From NCBI RefSeq assembly GCF_052857255.1, contig NW_027526486.1, forward strand, positions 1,116,001 to 1,180,000: DNA of 64,000 bases. The letters are read 5' to 3'. A model generated the notes under the pieces. It was not told the DNA's origin, did no database searches, and saw only the letters and a list, made by a program, of their open reading frames with translations. The DNA is from Amblyomma americanum (taxonomy: Eukaryota > Arthropoda > Arachnida > Ixodida > Ixodidae). Of this stretch, positions 1 to 11,973 are shown one piece after another (the first letter of the stretch is position 1; every line of letters begins with the position of its first letter). The position numbers and the translations under genes were made by a program.

Positions 1-400
1 TCTCGTGTACTCTTCGACGACTTGTAAAATCGATACTCGTGAATCATGCTAGTTTTGACCTAAAACGATGTATCCCGTTGTTTTGAGCCGGAATACAAGT
101 TTTCGCGCAGTTCTGAGAGAAAAAGTTTACACCTTTCTCTCGTCTGCTCTTCGAAGACTTGTAAAATCGATGCTCGTGAATCTTGCTAGTTTCGATCTAA
201 AACGATGTATCCCGTTGTTTTGAGCCGGAATACAAGTTTTCGCGCAGTTTTGAGAGAAAAAGTTTACACCTTTCTCTCGTCTACTCTTCGACGACTTGTA
301 AAATCGATGCTCGTGAATCTTGCTAGTTTCGATCTAAAACGATGTATCCCGTTGTTTTGAGCCGGAATACAAGTTTTCGCGCAGTTTTGAGAGAAAAAGT

Positions 401-2318
401 TTACACCTTTCTCTCGTGTACTCTTCGACGACTTGTAAAATCGATGCCCGTGAATCTTGCTAGTTTCGATCTAAAACGATGTATCCCGTAGTTTTGAGCC
501 GGAATACAAGTTTTCGCGCAGTTCTGAGAGAAAAAGTTTACACCTTTCTCTCGTGTACTCTTCGACGACTTGTAAAATTGATACTCGAGAATCATGCTAG
601 TTTCGATCTAAAACGATGTATCCCGTTGTTTTGAGCCGGAATACAAGTTTTCGCGCAGTTCTGAGAGAAAAAAGTTTACACCTTTCTCTCGTGTACTCTT
701 CGACGACTTGTAAAATCGATGCTCGTGAATCATGCTAGTTTCGATCTAAAACGATGTATCCCGTTGTTTTGAGCCGAAATACAAGTTTTCGCGCAGTTCT
801 GAGAGAAAAAGTTTACACCTTTCTCTCGTCTACTCTTCGACGACTTGTAAAATCGGTGCTCGTGAATCTTGCTAGTTTCAATTTAAAACGATGTATCCCG
901 TTGTTTTGAGCCGGAATACAAGTTTTCGCGCAGTTCTGAGAGAAAAAGTTTGCACCTTTCTCTGGTCTACTCTTCGACGACTTGTAAAATCAATGCTCGT
1001 GAATCTTGCTAGTTTCGATCTACAACGATGTATCCCGTTGTTTTGAGCTGGAATAGAAGTTTTCGCGCAGTTCTGAGAGAAAAAGTTTACACCTTTCTCT
1101 CGTCTACTTTTCGAGGACTTGTAAAATCGATTCTCGTGAATCTTGCTAGTTTTGACCTAAAACGATGTATCCCGTTTTTTTGAGCCGGTATACAAGTTTT
1201 CGCGCAGTTCTGAGAGAAAAAGTTTACACCTTTCTCTCGTGTACTCTCGACGACTTGTAAAATCGATGCTCGTGAATCTTGCTAGTTTCGATCTAAAACG
1301 ATGTATCCCGTTGTTTTGAGCCGGAATACAAGTTTTCGTGCAGTTCTGAGAGAAAACGTTTACACCTTTCTCTCGTCTACTCTTCGACGACTTGTAAAAT
1401 CGATGCTCGTGAATCTTGCTAGTTTCGATCTAAAACGATGTATCCCGTTGTTTTGAGCCAGAATACAAGTTTTCGCGCAGTTCTGAGAGAAAAAGTTTAC
1501 ACCTTTCTCTCGTGTACTCTTCGACGACTTGTAAAATCGATACTCGTGAATCATGCTAATTTCGATCTAAAACGATGTATCCCGTTGTTTTGAGCCGGAA
1601 TACAAGTTTTCGCGCAGTTCTGAGAGAAAAAGTTTACACCTTTCTCTCGTCTGCTCTTCGAAGACTTGTAAAATCGATGCTCGTGAATCTTGCTAGTTTC
1701 GATCTAAAACGATGTATCCCGTTGTTTTGAGCCGGAATACAAGTTTTCGCGCAGTTTTGAGAGAAAAAGTTTACACCTTTCTCTCGTGTACTCTTCGACG
1801 ACTTGTAAAATCGATGCTCGTGAATCTTGCTAGTTTCGATCTAAAACGATGTATCCCGTTGTTTTGAGCCGGAATACAAGTTTTCGTGCAGTTCTGAGAG
1901 AAAAAGTTTACACCTTTCTCTCGTCTACTCTTCGACGACTTGTAAAATCGATGCTCGTGAATCTTGCTACTTTCGATCTAAAACGATGTATCCCGTTGTT
2001 TTGAGCCGGAATACAAGTTTTCGCGCAGTTCTGAGAGAAAAAGTTTACACCTTTCTCTCGTCTACTCTTCGAAGACTTGTAAAATCGATGCCCGTGAATC
2101 TTGCTAGTTTCGATCTAAAACGATGTATCCCGTAGTTTTGAGCCGGAATACAAGTTTTCGCGCAGTTCTGAGAGAAAAAGTTTACACCTTTCTCTCGTGT
2201 ACTCTTCGACGACTTGTAAAATCGATACTCGAGAATCATGCTAGTTTCGATCTAAAACGATGTATCCCGTTGTTTTGAGCCGGAATACAAGTTTTCGCGC
2301 AGTTTTGAGAGAAAAAGT
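401..2318. repeat. 14-monomer higher-order repeat, unit 1
   Basis: This 1918-bp block (14 x 137) is followed directly by a near-identical copy at 2319-4236. Ordered marker variants match at an offset of exactly 1918: an extra A giving AAAAAAGTTT (near 668), GCCGAAATAC (near 773), GAGCTGGAATAGAAG (near 1047), a T-run with GGTATAC (near 1178) and CTCTCGACG (near 1243). By eye there are only about ten differences across the unit, far fewer than between adjacent monomers. That is the signature of higher-order amplification. The exact boundary is arbitrary within a monomer. Confidence 0.9.
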
Positions 2319-4236
2319 TTACACCTTTCTCTCGTGTACTCTTCGAAGACTTGTAAAATCGATGCCCGTGAATCTTGCTAGTTTCGATCTAAAACGATGT
2401 ATCCCGTAGTTTTGAGCCGGAATACAAGTTTTCGCGCAGTTCTGAGAGAAAAAGTTTACACCTTTCTCTCGTGTACTCTTCGACGACTTGTAAAATTGAT
2501 ACTCGAGAATCATGCTAGTTTCGATCTAAAACGATGTATCCCGTTGTTTTGAGCCGGAATACAAGTTTTCGCGCAGTTCTGAGAGAAAAAAGTTTACACC
2601 TTTCTCTCGTGTACTCTTCGACGACTTGTAAAATCGATGCTCGTGAATCATGCTAGTTTCGATCTAAAACGATGTATCCCGTTGTTTTGAGCCGAAATAC
2701 AAGTTTTCGCGCAGTTCTGAGAGAAAAAGTTTACACCTTTCTCTCGTCTACTCTTCGACGACTTGTAAAATCGGTGCTCGTGAATCTTGCTAGTTTCAAT
2801 TTAAAACGATGTATCCCGTTGTTTTGAGCCGGAATACAAGTTTTCGCGCAGTTCTGAGAGAAAAAGTTTGCACCTTTCTCTCGTCTACTCTTCGACGACT
2901 TGTAAAATCAATGCTCGTGAATCTTGCTAGTTTCGATCTACAACGATGTATCCCGTTGTTCTGAGCTGGAATAGAAGTTTTCGCGCAGTTCTGAGAGAAA
3001 AAGTTTACACCTTTCTCTCGTCTACTTTTCGAGGACTTGTAAAATCGATTCTCGTGAATCTTGCTAGTTTTGACCTAAAACGATGTATCCCGTTTTTTTG
3101 AGCCGGTATACAAGTTTTCGCGCAGTTCTGAGAGAAAAAGTTTACACCTTTCTCTCGTGTACTCTCGACGACTTGTAAAATCGATGCTCGTGAATCTTGC
3201 TAGTTTCGATCTAAAACGATGTATCCCGTTGTTTTGAGCCGGAATACAAGTTTTCGTGCAGTTCTGAGAGAAAACGTTTACACCTTTCTCTCGTCTACTC
3301 TTCGACGACTTGTAAAATCGATGCTCGTGAATCTTGCTAGTTTCGATCTAAAACGATGTATCCCGTTGTTTTGAGCCAGAATACAAGTTTTCGCGCAGTT
3401 CTGAGAGAAAAAGTTTACACCTTTCTCTCGTGTACTCTTCGACGACTTGTAAAATCGATACTCGTGAATCATGCTAATTTCGATCTAAAACGATGTATCC
3501 CGTTGTTTTGAGCCGGAATACAAGTTTTCGCGCAGTTCTGAGAGAAAAAGTTTACACCTTTCTCTCGTCTGCTCTTCGAAGACTTGTAAAATCGATGCTC
3601 GTGAATCTTGCTAGTTTCGATCTAAAACGATGTATCCCGTTGTTTTGAGCCGGAATACAAGTTTTCGCGCAGTTTTGAGAGAAAAAGTTTACACCTTTCT
3701 CTCGTGTACTCTTCGACGACTTGTAAAATCGATGCTCGTGAATCTTGCTAGTTTCGATCTAAAACGATGTATCCCGTTGTTTTGAGCCGGAATACAAGTT
3801 TTCGTGCAGTTCTGAGAGAAAAAGTTTACACCTTTCTCTCGTCTACTCTTCGACGACTTGTAAAATTGATGCTCGTGAATCTTCCTACTTTCGATCTAAA
3901 ACGATGTATCCCGTTGTTTTGAGCCGGAATACAAGTTTTCGCGCAGTTCTGAGAGAAAAAGTTTACACCTTTCTCTCGTCTACTCTTCGAAGACTTGTAA
4001 AATCGATGCCCGTGAATCTTGCTAGTTTCGATCTAAAACGATGTATCCCGTAGTTTTGAGCCGGAATACAAGTTTTCGCGCAGTTCTGAGAGAAAAAGTT
4101 TACACCTTTCTCTCGTGTACTCTTCGACGACTTGTAAAATCGATACTCGAGAATCATGCTAGTTTCGATCTAAAACGATGTATCCCGTTGTTTTCAGCCG
4201 GAATACAAGTTTTCGCGCAGTTCTGAGAGAAAAAAG
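2319..4236. repeat. 14-monomer higher-order repeat, unit 2
   Basis: Second tandem copy of the 1918-bp unit starting at 401. Differences seen include GAAGAC for GACGAC near 2345, CTCTCG for CTCTGG near 2881, TTCTGAG for TTTTGAG near 2960, CTTCCTAC for CTTGCTAC near 3880 and TTTTCAGCC near 4193. After about 4236 the order of marker variants changes, so the third unit is incomplete or recombined. Confidence 0.88.
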
Positions 4237-5339
4237 TTTACACCTTTCTCTCGTGTACTCTTCGACGACTTGTAAAATCGATGCTCGTGATTCATGCTAG
4301 TTTCGATCTAAAACGATGTATCCCGTTGTTTTGGGCCGGAATACAAGTTTTCGCGCAGTTCTGAGAGAAAAAGTTTACACCTTTCTCTCGTCTACTCTTC
4401 GACGACTTGTAAAATCGATGCTCGTGAATCTTGCTAGTTTCAATTTAAAACGATGTATCCCGTTGTTTTGAGCCGGAATACAAGTTTTCGCGCAGTTCTG
4501 AGAGAAAAAGTTTACACCTTTCTCTCGTGTACTCTTCGACGACGTGTAATATCGATGCTCGTGAATCTTACTAGTTTCGATCTAAAACGATGTATCCCGT
4601 GGTTCTGAGCCGGAATACAAATTGTCGCGCAGTTCTGAGAGAAAAAGTTTACACCTTTCTCTCGTGTACTCTTCGACGACTTGTAAAATCGATGCTCGTG
4701 AATCATGCTAGTTTCGATCTAAAACGATGTATCCCGTTGTTTTGAGCCGGAATACAAGTTTTCGCGCAGTTCTGAGAGAAAAAGTTTACACCTTTCTCTC
4801 GTCTACTTTTCGAGGACTTGTAAAATTGATGCTCGTGAATCTTGCTAGTTTCAATCTAAAACGATGTATCCCGTTGTTTTGAGCCGGAATACAAGTTTTC
4901 GCGCAGTTCTGAGAGAACAAGTTTTCACCTTTCTCGTTTATATTCGACGACTTGTAAAATTGATGCTCGTGAATCTTGTTAGTTTCGACCTAAAACGATG
5001 TATCTCGTTTTTTTTGAGCCGGTATACAAGTTTTCGCGCAGTTCTGAGAGAAAAAGTTTACACCTTTCCCTCGTGTACTCATCGACTACTTGTAAAATCG
5101 ATGCTCGTGAATCTTGCTAGTTTCGACCTAAAACGATGTATCCCGTGGTTCTGAGCCGGAATACAAATTGTCGCGCAGTTCTGAGAGAAAAAGTTTACAC
5201 CTTTCTCTCGTGTACTCTTCGACGACTTGTAAAATCGATGCTCGTGAATCATGCTAGTTTCGATCTAAAACGATGTATCCCGTTGTTTTGAGCCGGAATA
5301 CAAGTTTTCGCGCAGTTCTGAGAGAAAAAGTTTACACCT

Positions 5340-6370
5340 TTCTCTCGTGTACTCTTCGACGACGTGTAATATCGATGCTCGTGAATCTTACTAGTTTCGA
5401 TCTAAAACGATGTAACCCGTTGTTCTGAGCCGGAATACAAGTTTTGGCGCAGTTCTGAGAGAAAACGTTTACACCTTTCTCTCGTCTACTCTTCGGCGAC
5501 TTGTAAAATCTATGCTCGTGAATCTTGCTAGTTTCGATCTAAAACGATGTATCCCGTTTTTTTGAGCCGGTATACAAGCTTTCGCGCAGTTCTGAGAGAA
5601 AACTTTTACACCTTTCTCTCGTGTACTCTTCGACGACGTGTAAATTCGATGCTCGTGAATCTTGCTGGTTTCAATCTAAAACGATGTATCCCGTTGTTTT
5701 GAGCCGGAATACAAGTTTTCGCGCAGTTCTGAGAGAAAACGTTTACACCTTTCTCTCGTCTACTCTTCGACGACTTGTAAAATCGATGCTCGTGAATCTT
5801 GCTAGTTTCGATCTAAAACGATGTATCCCGTTTTTTTGAGCCGGTATACAAGCTTTCGCGCAGTTCTGAGAGAAAACTTTTACACCTTTCTCTCGTGTAC
5901 TCTTCGACGACGTGTAATATCGATGCTCGTGAATCTTGCTAGTTTCGATCTGAAACAATGTAACCCGTTGTTCTGAGCCGGAATACAAGTTTTGGCGCAG
6001 TTCTGAGAGAAAAAGTTTGCACCTTTCTCTCGTCTACTCTTCGACGACTTGTAAAATAAATGCTCGTCAATCTTGCTAGTTTCGATCTACAACGATGTAT
6101 CCCGTTGTTTTGAGCTGGAATAGAAGTTTTCGCGCAGTTCTGAGAGAAAAAGTTTACACCTTTCTCACGTCTACTTTTCGAGGACTTGTAAAATTGATGC
6201 TCGTCAATCTTGCTAGTTTCAATCTAAAACGATGTATCCCGTAGTTTTGAGCCGGAATACAAGTTTTCGCGCAGTTCTGAGAGAAAACGTTTACACCTTT
6301 TTCTCGTGTACTCTTCCACGACTTGTAAAATCGATGCTCGTGAATCTTGCTAGTTTCGATCTAAAACGAT
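5340..6370. repeat. Recurrent 7-8 monomer cassette, copy 1
   Basis: An ordered run of unusual monomers: GACGTGTAATATCG, TGTAACCCGTTGTTCTGAG, TTTTGGCGCAG, TACAAGCTTTCGC with AAAACTTTTACACC, GACGTGTAAATTCG, TTGCTGGTTTC and ATAAATGCTCG, then GAGCTGGAATAGAAG. The same run recurs near 7655, 21370, 25754 and 40962. The offset to the 7655 copy is 2315 bp, which is 17 monomers less the 14 bp missing from a short monomer between them. Boundaries are approximate. Confidence 0.8.
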
Positions 6371-6680
6371 GTAACCCGTTGTTTTGAGCCGGAATACAAG
6401 TTTTCGCGCAGTTCCGAGAGAAAATTTTACACCTTTCTCTCGTCTACTATTAGACGACTTGTAAAATCGATGCTCGTAAATCTTGCTAATTTCGATCTAA
6501 GACGATGTATTCCTTTGTTTTGAGCCGGAATACAAGTTTTCGCGAAGTTCTGAGAGAAAAAATTTACACCTTTATCTCGTCTACTCTTCAACGACTTGTA
6601 AAATCGATGGTCGTGAATCTCGCTAGTTTCGATCTAAAACGATGTATCCCGTTTTTTTTGAGCCGGTATACAAGTTTTCG

Positions 6681-6703
6681 CGCAGTTTTGCACTTTTCCC
6701 TCG
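6681..6703. repeat. Short (123-bp) monomer lacking one dyad arm
   Basis: At this point CGCAGTTTTGCAC reads straight into TTTTCCCTCG. The usual CTGAGAGAAAAAGTTTACACC segment has lost 14 bp, including the GAGAGAAA arm of the inverted repeat found in normal monomers. The same deletion is present near 10366 and 20391, in all three cases next to GATGGTCGTGAATCTCGC upstream. The deletion therefore arose once and was copied. Confidence 0.8.
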
Positions 6704-7654
6704 TGTACTCATCGACGACTTGTAAAATCGATGCTCGTGAATCTTGCTAGTTTCGATCTAAAACGATGTATCCCGTTGTTTTGAGCCGGAATACAAGTTT
6801 TCGCGCAGTTCTGAGAGAAAAAGTTTACACCTTTCTCTCGTGTACTCTTCGACGACTTGCAAAATCGATACTCGAGAATCATGCTAGTTCCGATCTAAAA
6901 CAAAGTATCCCGTTGTTTTGAGCCGGAATACAAATTTTCGCGCAGTTCTGAGAGAAAACGTTTACACCTTTCTCTCGTCTACTCTTCGACGACTTGTAAA
7001 ATCGATGCTCGTGAATCTTGCTAGTTTCGATCTAAAACGATGTATCCCGTTTTTTTGAGCCGGTATACAAGTTTTCGCGCAGTTCTGAGAGAAAAAGTTT
7101 ACACCTTTCTCTCGTCTACTATTCGACGACTTGTAAAATCGATGCTCGTGAATCTTGCTAGTTTCGACCTAAAACGATGTATCCCGTTGTTTTGAGCCGG
7201 AATACAAGTTTTCGCGCAGTTCTGAGAGAAAGAGTTTACACCTTTTTCTCGTGTACTCTTCGACGACTTCTAAAATCGATGCTCGTAAATCTTGCTAGTT
7301 TCGATCTAAAACGATGTATCCCGTCGTTTTGAGCCGGAATACAAGTTTTCGCGAAGTTCTGAGAGAAAAAATTTACACCTTTCTCTCGTCTACTCTTCGA
7401 AGACTTGTAAAATCGATGCTCGTGAATCTTGCTAGTTTCGATCTAAAACGATGTATCCCGTTTTTTTGAGCCGGTATACAAGTTTTCGCGCAGTTCTGAG
7501 AGAAAAAGTTTACACCTTTCCCTCGTGTACTCATCGACGACTTGTAAAATCGATGCTCGTGAATCTTCATAGCTTCGATTTAAAACGGTGTATCCCGTTG
7601 TTTTGAGCCGGAATACAAGTTTTCGCGAGGTTCTGAGAGAAAAAGTTTACACCT

Positions 7655-8685
7655 TTCTCTCGTGTACTCTTCGACGACGTGTAATATCGATGCTCGTGAA
7701 TCTTGCTAGTTTCGATCTAAAACGATGTAACCCGTTGTTCTGAGCCGGAATACAAGTTTTGGCGCAGTTCTGAGAGAAAACGTTTACACCTTTCTCTCGT
7801 CTACTCTTCGACGACTTGTAAAATCGATGCTCGTGAATCTTGCTAGTTTCAATCTAAAACGATGTATCCCGTTTTTTTGAGCCGGTATACAAGCTTTCGC
7901 GCAGTTCTGAGAGAAAACTTTTACACCTTTCTCTCGTGTACTCTTCGACGACGTGTAAATTCGATGCTCGTGAATCTTGCTGGTTTCAATCTAAAACGAT
8001 GTATCCCGTTGTTTTGAGCCGGAATACAAGTTTTCGCGCAGTTCTGAGAGAAAACGTTTACACCTTTCTCTCGTCTACTCTTCGACGACTTGTAAAATCG
8101 ATGCTCGTGAATCTTGCTAGTTTCGATCTAAAACGATGTATCCCGTTTTTTTGAGCCGGTATACAAGCTTTCGCGCAGTTCTGAGAGAAAACTTTTACAC
8201 CTTTCTCTCGTGTACTCTTCGACGACGTGTAATATCGATGCTCGTGAATCTTGCTAGTTTCGATCTGAAACAATGTAACCCGTTGTTCTGAGCCGGAATA
8301 CAAGTTTTGGCGCAGTTCTGAGAGAAAAAGTTTGCACCTTTCTCTCGTCTACTCTTCGACGACTTGTAAAATAAATGCTCGTGAATCTTGCTAGTTTCGA
8401 TCTACAACGATGTATCCCGTTGTTTTGAGCTGGAATAGAAGTTTTCGCGCAGTTCTGAGAGATAAAGTTTACACCTTTCTCTCGTCTACTTTTCGAGGAC
8501 TTGTAAAATCGATGCTCGTGAATCTTGCTAGTTTCAATCTAAAACGATGTATCCCGTAGTTTTGAGCCGGAATACAAGTTTTCGCGCAGTTCTGAGAGAA
8601 AACGTTTACATCTTTTTCTCGTGTACTCTTCCACGACTTGTAAAATCGATGCTCGTGAATCTTGCTAGTTTCGATCTAAAACGAT
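7655..8685. repeat. Recurrent 7-8 monomer cassette, copy 2
   Basis: Same ordered set of variant monomers as at 5340-6370, offset 2315 bp. It includes the CAAGCTTTCGC, AACTTTTACACC and ATAAATGC markers. Differences are isolated single bases (for example GATAAAG near 8461). After about 8685 the two copies diverge. Confidence 0.8.
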
Positions 8686-11650
8686 GTATCCCGTTGTTTT
8701 GAGCTGGAATAGAAGTTTTCGCGCAGTTCTGAGAGAAAAAGTTTACACCTTTCTCTCGTCTACTTTTCGAGGACTTGTAAAATCGATGCTCGTGAATCTT
8801 GCTAGTTTCAATCTAAAACGATGTATCCCGTAGTTTTGAGCCGGAATACAAGTTTTCGCGCAGTTCTGAGAGAAAACGTTTACACCTTTTTCTCGTGTAC
8901 TCTTCCACGACTTGTAAAATCGATGCTCGTGAATCTTGCTAGTTTCGATCTACAACGATGTATCCCGTTGTTTTGAGCTGGAATAGAAGTTTTCGCGCAG
9001 TTCTGAGAGAAAAAGTTTACACCTTTCTCTAGTCTACTTTTCGAGGACTTGTAAAATTGATGCTCGTGAATCTTGCTAGTTTCAATCTAAAACGATGTAT
9101 CCCGTTGTTTTGAGCCGGAATACAAGTTTTCGCGCAGTTCTGAGAGAAAAAGTTTTCACCTTTCTCTCGTTTATATTCGACGACTTGTAAAATCGATGCT
9201 CGTGAATCTTGTTAGTTTCGACCTAAAACGATGTATCTCGTTTTTTTTTTGAGCCGGTATACAAGTTTTCGCGCAGTTCTGAGAGAAAAAGTTTACACCT
9301 TTCTCTCGTGTACTCTTCGACGACATGTAAAATCGATGCTCGTGAATCTTGCTAGTTTCGATCTAAAACGATGTATCCCGTTGTTTTGAGCCGGAATACA
9401 AGTTTTCGTGCAGTTCTGAGAGAAAAAGTTTACACCTTTCTCTCGTGTACTCTTCGACGACTTGTAAAATCGATGCTCGTGAATCATGCTCGTTTCGATC
9501 TAAAACGATGTATCCCGTTGTTTTGAGCCGGAATACAAGTTTTCGCAGAGTTCTGAGAGAAAAAGTTTACACCTTTCTCTCGTCTACTCTTCGAAGACTT
9601 GTAAAATCGATGCTCGTGAATCTTGCTAGTTTCGATCTAAAATGATGTATACCGTTGTTTTGAGCCGGAATACAAGTTTTCGCGCAGTTCTGAGAGAAAA
9701 AGTTTACACCTTTCTCTCGTGTACTCTTCGACGACTTGTAAAATCGATGCTCGTGAATCATGCTAGTTTCGATCTAAAACGATGTATCCCATTGTTTTGA
9801 GCCGGAATACAAGTTTTCGCGCCGTTCTGAGAGAAAACGTTTACACATTTCTCTCGTCTACTCTTCGACGACTTGTAAAATCGATGCTCATGAATCTTGC
9901 TAGTTTCGATCTAAAACGATGTATCCCGTTTTTTTGATCCGGTATACAAGTTTTCGCGCAGTTCTGAGAGAAAACGTTTACACCTTTCTCTCGTGTACTC
10001 TTCGACGACATGTAAAATCGATGCTCGTGAATCTTGCTAATTTCGATCTAAAACGATGTAACCCGTTGTTTTGAGCCGGAATACAAGTTTTCGCGCAGTT
10101 CCGAGAGAAAAAGCTTACACCTTTCTCTCGTCTACTATTAGACGACTTGTAAAATCGATGCTCGTAAATCTTGCTAGTTTCGATCTAAAACGATGTATCC
10201 CGTTGTTTTGAGCCGGAATACAAGTTTTCGCGAAGTTCTGAGAGAAAAAATTTACACCTTTTTCTCGTCTACTCTTCAACGACTTGTAAAATCGATGGTC
10301 GTGAATCTCGCTAGTTTCGATCTAAAACGATGTATCCCGTTTTTTTGAGCCGGTGTACAAGTTTTCGCGCAGTTTTGCACCTTTCCCTCGTGTACTCATC
10401 GACGACTTGTAAAATCGATGCTCGTGAATCTTGCTAGTTTCGATCTAAAACGATGTATCCCGTTGTTTTGAGCCGGAATACAAGTTTTCGCGAGGTTCTG
10501 AGAGAAAAAGTTTACACCTTTCTCTCGTCTACTCTTCAACGACTTGTAAAATCGATGCTCGTGAATCTTGCTAGTTTCGATCTAAAACGATGTATCCCGT
10601 TGTTTTGAGCCGGAATACAAGTTTTCGCGCAGTTCTGAGAGAAAAAGTTTACACCTTTCTCTCGTGTACTCGTCGACGACTTGCAAAATCGATACTCGAG
10701 AATCATGCTAGTTTCGATCTAAAACAATGTATCCCGTTGTTTTGAGCCGGAATACAAATTTTCGCGCAGTTCTGAGAGAAAACGTTTACACCTTTCTCTC
10801 GTCTACTCTTCGACGACTTGTAAAATCGATGCTCGTGAATCTTGCTAGTTTCGATCTAAAACGATGTATCCCGTTTTTTTGAGCCGGTATACAAGTTTTC
10901 GCGCAGTTCTGAGAGAAAATTTTACACCTTTTTCTCGTGTACTCTTCAACGACTTGTAAAATCGATACTCGTGAATCATGCTAGGTTCGATCTAAAACGA
11001 TGTATCCCGTTGTTTTGAGCCGGAATACAAGTTTTCGCGCAGTTCTGAGAGAAAAAGTTTACACCTTTCTCTCGTCTACTCTTCGACGACTTGTAAAATC
11101 GATGCTCGTAAATCTTGCTCGTTTCAATTTAAAACGATGTATCCCGTTGTTTTGAGCCGGAATAAAAGTTTTCGCAGAGTTCTGAGAGAAAAAGTTTGCA
11201 CCTTTCTCTCGTCTACTCTTCGAAGACTTGTAAAATCGATGCTCGTGAATCTTGCTAGTTTCGATCTAAAACAATGTATCCCGTTGTTTTGAGCCGGAAT
11301 ACAAGTTTTCGTGCAGTTCTGAGAGAAAAAGTTTACACCTTTCTCTCGTCTATTCTTCGAAGACTTGTAAAATCGATGCCCGTGAATCTTGCTAGTTTCG
11401 ATCTAAAACGATGTATCCCGTCGTTTTGAGCCGGAATACAAGTTTTCGCGCAGTTCTGAGAGAAAAAGTTTACACCTTTCTCTCGTGTACTCTTCGACGA
11501 CTTGTAAAATCGATACTCGAGAATCATGCTAGTTTCGATCTAAAACGATGTATCCCGTTGTTTTGAGCCGGAATACAAGTTTTCGCGCAGTTCTGAGAGA
11601 AAAAGTTTACACCTTTCTCTCGTGTACTCTTCGACGACTTGTAAAATCGA

Positions 11651-11664
11651 TGCTCGTGAATCAT
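11651..11664. repeat. Left target-site duplication of the PLE insertion
   Basis: The satellite segment TGCTCGTGAATCAT is the last satellite sequence before the PLE. The identical 14 bases follow the right end of the element at 17444-17457. In an intact monomer this segment is followed by GCTAGTTTCG, which is what follows the right copy. The last three bases (CAT) also match the element end, so the boundary is ambiguous by up to 3 bp. Confidence 0.88.
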
Positions 11665-11734
11665 CTTGAGAACACAGCGCTTGCAGACAAAGGACCAGAA
11701 CAAGAAGGACACACACCTGCGCTAACTAACAACT

Positions 11735-11740
11735 TTTATT
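11735..11740 (-). terminator. AATAAA polyadenylation-type signal, copy 1
   Basis: AATAAA on the minus strand within GAAATAAAAG, about 70 bases before the element end. Transcripts of the full PLE could be processed here. It lies almost on the predicted start site of the TATA box, so one short segment may serve both start and end of the RNA. It is a short motif and the function is not proven. Confidence 0.4.
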
Positions 11741-11761
11741 TCGGAAGGGGGCCGATCCGCG

Positions 11762-11770
11762 CCTTTTATA
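11762..11770 (-). promoter_or_regulatory. TATA box TATAAAAGG, outward-facing into left satellite
   Basis: On the minus strand the sequence is TATAAAAGG followed by GCGCGG, a strong match to the metazoan TATA box. Expected initiation is about 25-30 bases downstream, near 11740, so a transcript would cross the element end at 11665 and run into satellite. Identical boxes occur in the other two 3' regions. Confidence 0.6.
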
Positions 11771-11887
11771 CAGAATTGGAGGGAATGATGCGCACGCGCA
11801 CCACACAGCCAGGTGGGAGCATGGAAAGAGCCAACACATAGACCAACTATTCTTATCGCCACTGATAACCAACAACGCAGCCAAAAC

Positions 11888-11973
11888 AAGCAAGAAAAGA
11901 AAAAAGAAAAAAGAAAAAAGAAAAAAAGAAAAAAAGAAAAAAGAAAAAAGAGAAAAAGAGAAGAAGAGAAAGA
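11888..11973. repeat. Purine (AGAAAAA)n tract in PLE 3' region, copy 1
   Basis: A low-complexity run of A with scattered G. Its length differs between the three copies of the 3' region (about 86, 66 and 77 bases), as expected for microsatellite slippage. It produces lysine-rich or phenylalanine-rich open frames that are not genes. Confidence 0.9.

Larger units (their letters stand above)
1..11664. repeat. 137-bp satellite array, left arm (about 85 monomers)
   Basis: Head-to-tail tandem repeat with a 137-bp period. Equivalent variants recur at spacings that are exact multiples of 137 (for example 959, 685 and 274 bp). A typical monomer starts at GTTTACACCTTTCTCTCG, runs through GACTTGTAAAATCGATGC, TTGCTAGTTTCGATCTAAAA and CCCGTTGTTTTGAGCCGG, and ends with CAGTTCTGAGAGAAAAA. 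The consensus is about 42% GC with 11 CpG sites. Neighbouring monomers differ at several to a dozen positions plus small indels. All monomers point the same way. No gene, RNA gene or interspersed element is visible in this arm before the PLE. The family is not one I recognise. A centromeric or pericentromeric role is inference from size and organisation only. Confidence 0.97.

Noticed and set aside
65..105. CENP-B box in the monomer
   Set aside because: TTCGATCTA fits the TTCGNNNNA half, but the following ACGA does not fit CGGG. On the other strand CCCGTTG or CCCGTTT is followed by GAGC and not CGAA. Only partial matches.
401..595. 64-81 codon open frames on the minus strand of the satellite (and 61-97 codon frames on the plus strand) as genes
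   Set aside because: They recur at whole-monomer spacing, start and stop at fixed monomer positions, and show no domain, promoter or substitution pattern of coding sequence. They are a consequence of the 137-bp repeat.
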